Below are positions 6,217-9,934 of a stretch of 9,934 bases of DNA, piece after piece. Within the stretch, counting starts at the first letter, position 1. The number at the start of each line of letters is the position of its first letter. Position numbers and translations under genes: made by a program. Source of the stretch: Limnoglobus sp. (GTDB lineage: Bacteria > Planctomycetota > Planctomycetia > Gemmatales > Gemmataceae); assembly GCA_025353985.1 (NCBI GenBank), contig JANXNT010001202.1:1-9934 (forward strand). Reading direction: 5' to 3'. A model generated the notes under the pieces. The model did no database searches. It saw only the letters and a list, made by a program, of their open reading frames with translations, and was not told where the DNA came from.

Positions 6217-7206
6217 GTGAACGTGCTTGGCATCCTCTTTCTCGCGGCGTGGGTACCGATGGCGGCCGAACCGCGTGCGGTGGGTCCGACGTTTTCCGTC
6301 GGCGACGAGATGGTTTACACCGGCGAAGTGACCGAGGAATGCACGCGGCAAGATCGCCCGTATAAACGTAAGTTCCGCCTCGAGGTGCGCGTATTCGCAC
6401 TGAGTGGCCGAGACGATTCCACTGATGTCGCGATCCTGACGCGGCTCTGCCCGCTCGAAGATCCGAGCATCGCCGGGGCTGCTGCTTCAATCACCGGCCT
6501 GAAGAGTGCCACGGGGCCAGCCCCCGCCATCGTGCGGCTCGAACTCGTGCGTGTCGATGCCCGCGGCGCGATCCAATTGCTTCGCCCCAAGCCGTCCCCG
6601 CCATTTTTGCTCAACGACAAAACGACTGTCATAGCGGTGGCACCGCTGCCACTCAACGAACCCGCAACCACCGAAACCGGCTTCTTCGTGCCACTGCCCG
6701 CAACGGTAGCAACCATCGGCCAGACGTGGACAATCGAAGAGCCAGCACGACCCACACGCCAGTGGACCGCGAAGCGAACCATCGTCCAGAACGGCGCGCA
6801 GGTCGTCGAATTGAGTGCCTTGCAACGGACCGCCGAATGGGAGAAACCGACCGGCCTCGACCGGCCGTGGCAGCGTACCGATGACGTTTTCGTTTCCCCC
6901 GTCGATGGCCTGGCACGCGAGTTTCGGCGTACGATCGAGTTAAAAGAAGGCATCCACATCGTCGAACGGCGCACCGTCCGGGCCGAGATGACCACGACGC
7001 CGACGCCGCACCGTGGCGAGAGTTTCGCATCGACGCGTCGCGAGATCGAATCGGCGTATTCCTTCGCCCACGAATACGAACAACGAACCGGCAACGCCCG
7101 CTTGCTCTTGCGCATCGAACAATATCGCGCGCGACAAACCGAGACCGCGTACCGCGATGCGATCGACACCGTGCTGCGCCGCATTCACGCCGACCGCGAC
7201 AAATAG
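6217..7206 (+). CDS. Secreted beta-rich protein of unknown function
   Basis: Translation starts at GTG 6217, the first start codon after an in-frame stop at 6181, with GGGA 5 nt before it; a second GTG at 6223 is possible. The N terminus MNVLGILFLAAWVPMAA is a short hydrophobic signal peptide, likely cut near residue 17, though without the usual positive charge. The mature part is dominated by beta-like strands (FSVGDEMVYTGEVTEEC, RKFRLEVRVFAL, AIVRLELVRVDARGAIQLL, GFFVPLPATVATIGQTWTI, VHIVERRTV-like runs). It ends in a helical stretch (REIESAYSFAHEYEQ to the C terminus). I associate this pattern with unnamed Gemmataceae proteins, but no function is known to me. It is probably periplasmic. 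Confidence 0.85.
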   Translation: MNVLGILFLAAWVPMAAEPRAVGPTFSVGDEMVYTGEVTEECTRQDRPYKRKFRLEVRVFALSGRDDSTDVAILTRLCPLEDPSIAGAAASITGLKSATGPAPAIVRLELVRVDARGAIQLLRPKPSPPFLLNDKTTVIAVAPLPLNEPATTETGFFVPLPATVATIGQTWTIEEPARPTRQWTAKRTIVQNGAQVVELSALQRTAEWEKPTGLDRPWQRTDDVFVSPVDGLAREFRRTIELKEGIHIVERRTVRAEMTTTPTPHRGESFASTRREIESAYSFAHEYEQRTGNARLLLRIEQYRARQTETAYRDAIDTVLRRIHADRDK

Positions 7207-7346
7207 CCCGCAACAGAGAAAGAATTGGACTCCGCATCAGCTTCGTGTGACAATTTCCAAACACTTCTAATTCCAAACCATCGCGGTTAGCGTTGCGAAT
7301 TTGGGCGTCGCATGCGAGTTGCAAAATAAGTATGGAGGATCGACCA

Positions 7347-7598
7347 ATGACATGGCAACGTGCGGCGGGTATTGCAGCGATATGGGCGGTGGCTGGTGTC
7401 GTTGCATTATACATTTGTAGTCACTTGGTATCGAGCCAGTCGATGGTGCTCGCGTTGCCACCCGTGGCTGCGGGTTGCTGGTATCGTTCGTGGCGCATCG
7501 GCGGGTTGGTGGCGGCGTATCTGTTCGTCATCACCGTGGTCATCGTGGGGATCTTCGTCTGGAGTTTCCCGCCGGGCATGCGCTTCATCCAGGGCTAG
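7347..7598 (+). CDS. Small membrane protein, 83 aa, unknown function
   Basis: ATG 7347 has the best ribosome binding site in the window, GGAGG at 7334-7338 with 8-nt spacing, which selects it over upstream in-frame ATGs. The product carries two to three hydrophobic segments: WQRAAGIAAIWAVAGVVALYI (residues 3-23), a middle one around MVLALPPVAAGCW, and GGLVAAYLFVITVVIVGIFVW. A short basic stretch (YRSWR) lies between the last two. No family is recognised. It stands alone between the 329-aa secreted protein and the GH2 gene; its stop is 73 bp before the GH2 start, so read-through into that gene is possible. Confidence 0.75.
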   Translation: MTWQRAAGIAAIWAVAGVVALYICSHLVSSQSMVLALPPVAAGCWYRSWRIGGLVAAYLFVITVVIVGIFVWSFPPGMRFIQG

Positions 7599-7672
7599 TG
7601 GTGTTACGCGCCATTCCGACCGCAACTTCTACAATGTCTTTTCGGATTTCTCCAGAAACCGGAGTAACACCA
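7599..7672 (+). promoter_or_regulatory. Leader of the GH2 gene: inverted repeat, -10-like box and RBS
   Basis: TGGTGTTAC (7599-7607) is the exact reverse complement of GTAACACCA (7664-7672), which runs from the last base of the ribosome binding site GGAG (7661-7664) into the start codon. A -10-like TACAAT (7630-7635) lies between the arms without a clear -35. A second possible small stem, TTTCT with AGAAA (7647-7658), sits just before the RBS. Both arms would be present only in transcripts arriving from the gene upstream. Confidence 0.35.
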
Positions 7673-9934
7673 TGCGATTCTCTCTCATTGCGATGCTCTT
7701 GCTGATCGGTACCGCCTCGGCGGCCGATTGGAAACCGGCAGCCACGCCGCTGATGACGAAGTGGGGCAAGCAGATTACGCCCGACAAAACGCCGTGGGCG
7801 GAGTATCCGCGGCCGCAGATGGTTCGCAAAGACTGGGCCAACCTCAACGGCCTGTGGGACTACGCGATCACCAACAAGGGCGATGCGAAACCCGAGAAAT
7901 GGGACGGCAAAATCCTCGTGCCGTTCTGCATCGAGAGCGCGCTGAGCGGCGTCGGCAAACACCCCACCGAGACGCAAGAACTCTGGTATCGGCGCGACAT
8001 TGACGCGAGCACCTGGAAGGGCAAACGCGTACTGTTGCACTTCGGCGCGGTCGATTGGGAAACGACCGCCTACGTCAACGGCAAGGAAGCCGGCACGCAC
8101 AAAGGCGGCTTCGACCCGTTCCATTTCGACATCACCGAGGCTTTAAAAGAAGGCAAAGGCGAGTTGGTGCTGAAGGTGTGGGATCCCACCGATAAGGGCA
8201 GCCAGCCGCTCGGCAAACAGATCCACAACCCGCACGGCATCTGGTACACTCCCGTCAGCGGCATCTGGCAGACGGTGTGGATGGAGCCGGTGGCGGAATC
8301 ACACATCACGCGCATCCAATTCACGCCGAACATTGCAACTGCTGAAGTCGAGTGCCTGGTCGAAGTGGCCGGGCCAGCACGCGATGTGATGATCTTCGAC
8401 AAGCCTGAAGGCGACCCCAATACGACGGTGTGGCCGCAGCGTGCGAAGGGCGTAAGCGGTGTGCCGTTCCGTTTTCGTGTCGAGAATCCAAAACTCTGGA
8501 CACCCGACAACCCACATCTGTACGAAGTGAAGGTCGGCGTCGTGGACCCGGTGATGAAGAACACGGCGTGCGACTTAGCGACGAGCTACTTCGCCATGCG
8601 GAAAGTCTCCGTCGGGCCTGATGCCGATGGCCATCTTCGCTTGTTGCTCAATGACAAACCGTTGTTCCACATTGGGCCACTCGATCAGGGTTGGTGGCCC
8701 GATGGGTTGCTGACGCCGCCGTCGGAAGAGGCGATGCGCTACGATCTCGAAGTGTTGAAGAAAATGGGTATGAACATGGTACGAAAACATATTAAAATCG
8801 AACCGTCACGCTATTATTACGACTGCGACCGGATGGGCTTGCTCGTGTGGCAAGATATGCCGAGCGCGATCAATCGTACAAAACAACATTTCATCCCGCC
8901 GGGTGGCAAGAACGATGCCGACGATCAGTTCACCGACCCAGAAAAGAAGCAGTTTCGCCACGAATTGAAGGCGATGATCGATCACTTGAAGTTCTTCCCG
9001 AGCATCTATTGCTGGGTGCCATTCAACGAAGGTTGGGGCCAGCACGATACGAATGCGATCCTCAAATGGACGAAGGAATACGACCCGACGCGGCTCGTCA
9101 ACGGGCCTTCTGGCTGGGAGGATCGCGGCTACGGCGATATGAAGGATATGCACGATTACCCCGGCCCCAATATGTTCCCGATCATGAAGGATCGCGTATC
9201 GGTACTCGGCGAGTTCGGCGGACTCGGCTTGCCTGTCGCGGGGCACCTTTGGAAAGATCAGGGCAATTGGGGTTATCGCAGTTTCAAAACGACGGATGAA
9301 CTCCGCACGAACTACCACGGCCTCATTCGCCGGTTGCATCCGCTCATCGGTAGGGGACTGTCGGCAGCGGTCTATACACAGACGACCGATGTGGAGATTG
9401 AAGTCAATGGCTTCATGACGTACGATCGCGAAATCATGAAGTTCGACATTGCCGAAACCGCGAAGTGGCACAAGTCGCTATTCGGCCCGCCACCGGTAAT
9501 GGCCGATCTCCTGCCGACCAGCGAGAAAGACGCACGCAGTTGGCGATCCACCACTACCATGCCCACTAAAGGCTGGGAACTGAGCGAATTCAACGACGGT
9601 TTCTGGAAACTCGGCAAAGGCGGGTTCGGCACAAAGGGCACGCCTGGCGCGATCATCGGCACCGAGTGGAACACGAAGGACATCTGGATTCGTCAGGCAT
9701 TCGAGTTGAAGGAAGTGCCGAAGGGCGATCTGTATCTGCGTATGCACCACGATGAAGATGCGGAGGTTTTCATCAATGGAGTGTTGGCCGCAAAAGTGGC
9801 GAGCCATGTATCGGATTACTACGAAGTGCCAATGACCGCCGAGGCAATGAAAGCGTTCGTGAAGGGTAAAAACACGATCGCCGTGCATTGCAAGCAAACG
9901 CTCGGCGGGCAGTATATCGACGTGGGTATCGTGG
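7672..9934 (+). CDS. Secreted glycoside hydrolase family 2 enzyme (beta-galactosidase-like), 3' partial
   Basis: The 754 codons in view begin at ATG 7672 with GGAG 7 nt upstream and a clear signal peptide, MRFSLIAMLLLIGTASA, so the enzyme acts in the periplasm or outside. GH2 enzymes cleave beta-linked sugars such as galactosides, glucuronides or mannosides. The domain order is standard: an N-terminal jelly-roll sugar-binding domain (PFCIESALSGV at 84-94, LWYRRD at 104-109, GGFDPFHFDIT), an immunoglobulin-like domain, then a TIM barrel (MGMNMVRKHIK, CDRMGLLVWQDMPS). Glu453 in PFNEGWGQ is the expected acid/base and Glu514 in VLGEFGGLG the expected nucleophile. A further jelly-roll-like module follows (IWIRQAFELKEVPKGDLYLRM..EVFING). 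The last residues seen, GGQYIDVGIV, look like a C-terminal end, so only a few codons are probably missing. Specificity cannot be assigned. Confidence 0.94.
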   Translation, partial: MRFSLIAMLLLIGTASAADWKPAATPLMTKWGKQITPDKTPWAEYPRPQMVRKDWANLNGLWDYAITNKGDAKPEKWDGKILVPFCIESALSGVGKHPTETQELWYRRDIDASTWKGKRVLLHFGAVDWETTAYVNGKEAGTHKGGFDPFHFDITEALKEGKGELVLKVWDPTDKGSQPLGKQIHNPHGIWYTPVSGIWQTVWMEPVAESHITRIQFTPNIATAEVECLVEVAGPARDVMIFDKPEGDPNTTVWPQRAKGVSGVPFRFRVENPKLWTPDNPHLYEVKVGVVDPVMKNTACDLATSYFAMRKVSVGPDADGHLRLLLNDKPLFHIGPLDQGWWPDGLLTPPSEEAMRYDLEVLKKMGMNMVRKHIKIEPSRYYYDCDRMGLLVWQDMPSAINRTKQHFIPPGGKNDADDQFTDPEKKQFRHELKAMIDHLKFFPSIYCWVPFNEGWGQHDTNAILKWTKEYDPTRLVNGPSGWEDRGYGDMKDMHDYPGPNMFPIMKDRVSVLGEFGGLGLPVAGHLWKDQGNWGYRSFKTTDELRTNYHGLIRRLHPLIGRGLSAAVYTQTTDVEIEVNGFMTYDREIMKFDIAETAKWHKSLFGPPPVMADLLPTSEKDARSWRSTTTMPTKGWELSEFNDGFWKLGKGGFGTKGTPGAIIGTEWNTKDIWIRQAFELKEVPKGDLYLRMHHDEDAEVFINGVLAAKVASHVSDYYEVPMTAEAMKAFVKGKNTIAVHCKQTLGGQYIDVGIV

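Noticed and set aside
8806..9471. 221-codon - frame inside the GH2 gene
   Set aside because: This is a shadow of the high-GC GH2 coding frame, which holds both catalytic glutamates in the same stretch.

Overview
The window looks like chromosomal DNA of a planctomycete, most likely of the Gemmataceae. This is inferred from protein style and layout: a GH2 glycosidase with a signal peptide, a beta-rich secreted protein of a kind I associate with Gemmata relatives, an M90/MtfA-type peptidase, moderately high GC, many genes with weak Shine-Dalgarno sites, and small palindromic repeats between genes. No rRNA, tRNA, CRISPR array or transposase gene was found.

Layout. (1) Positions 1-2442 (+): a large subtilisin-like (S8) serine protease, open at the left edge. 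Its architecture resembles IetS, the protease half of the two-gene IetAS (AAA ATPase plus subtilase) plasmid-stability and anti-phage module; the ATPase would lie outside the window to the left. (2) Positions 2443-2957: a convergent gene-free region of 515 bp. It holds a strongly folded 152-bp element with nested inverted repeats (2476-2627), an in-phase array of 21-bp direct repeats (2714-2818) in an AT-richer segment, and scattered GTCGAC/TTACGTC motifs. (3) Positions 2958-6058 (-): four genes read leftward, in transcription order a 142-aa unknown protein, an MtfA-like zinc peptidase that overlaps it by 17 bp, a maltose/galactoside O-acetyltransferase (left-handed beta-helix), and an integral-membrane acyltransferase-3 protein. 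A palindromic repeat unit (4802-4867) sits between mtfA and the acetyltransferase. (4) Positions 6059-6216: a divergent intergenic region with one plausible promoter on each strand. (5) Positions 6217-9934 (+): a secreted 329-aa protein, an 83-aa membrane protein with a strong ribosome binding site, and a secreted GH2 beta-galactosidase-like enzyme that is cut by the right edge, probably only a few residues before its stop.

How the genes may work together. The right-hand genes suggest envelope and carbohydrate work: a secreted glycosidase on the + strand and two acetyl/acyl-transferases on the - strand. The left end is of accessory character. The most interesting material is the IetS-like protease together with the structured element and the 21-bp repeats just downstream of it. 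Whether these belong to one system is inference and needs comparative genomics.
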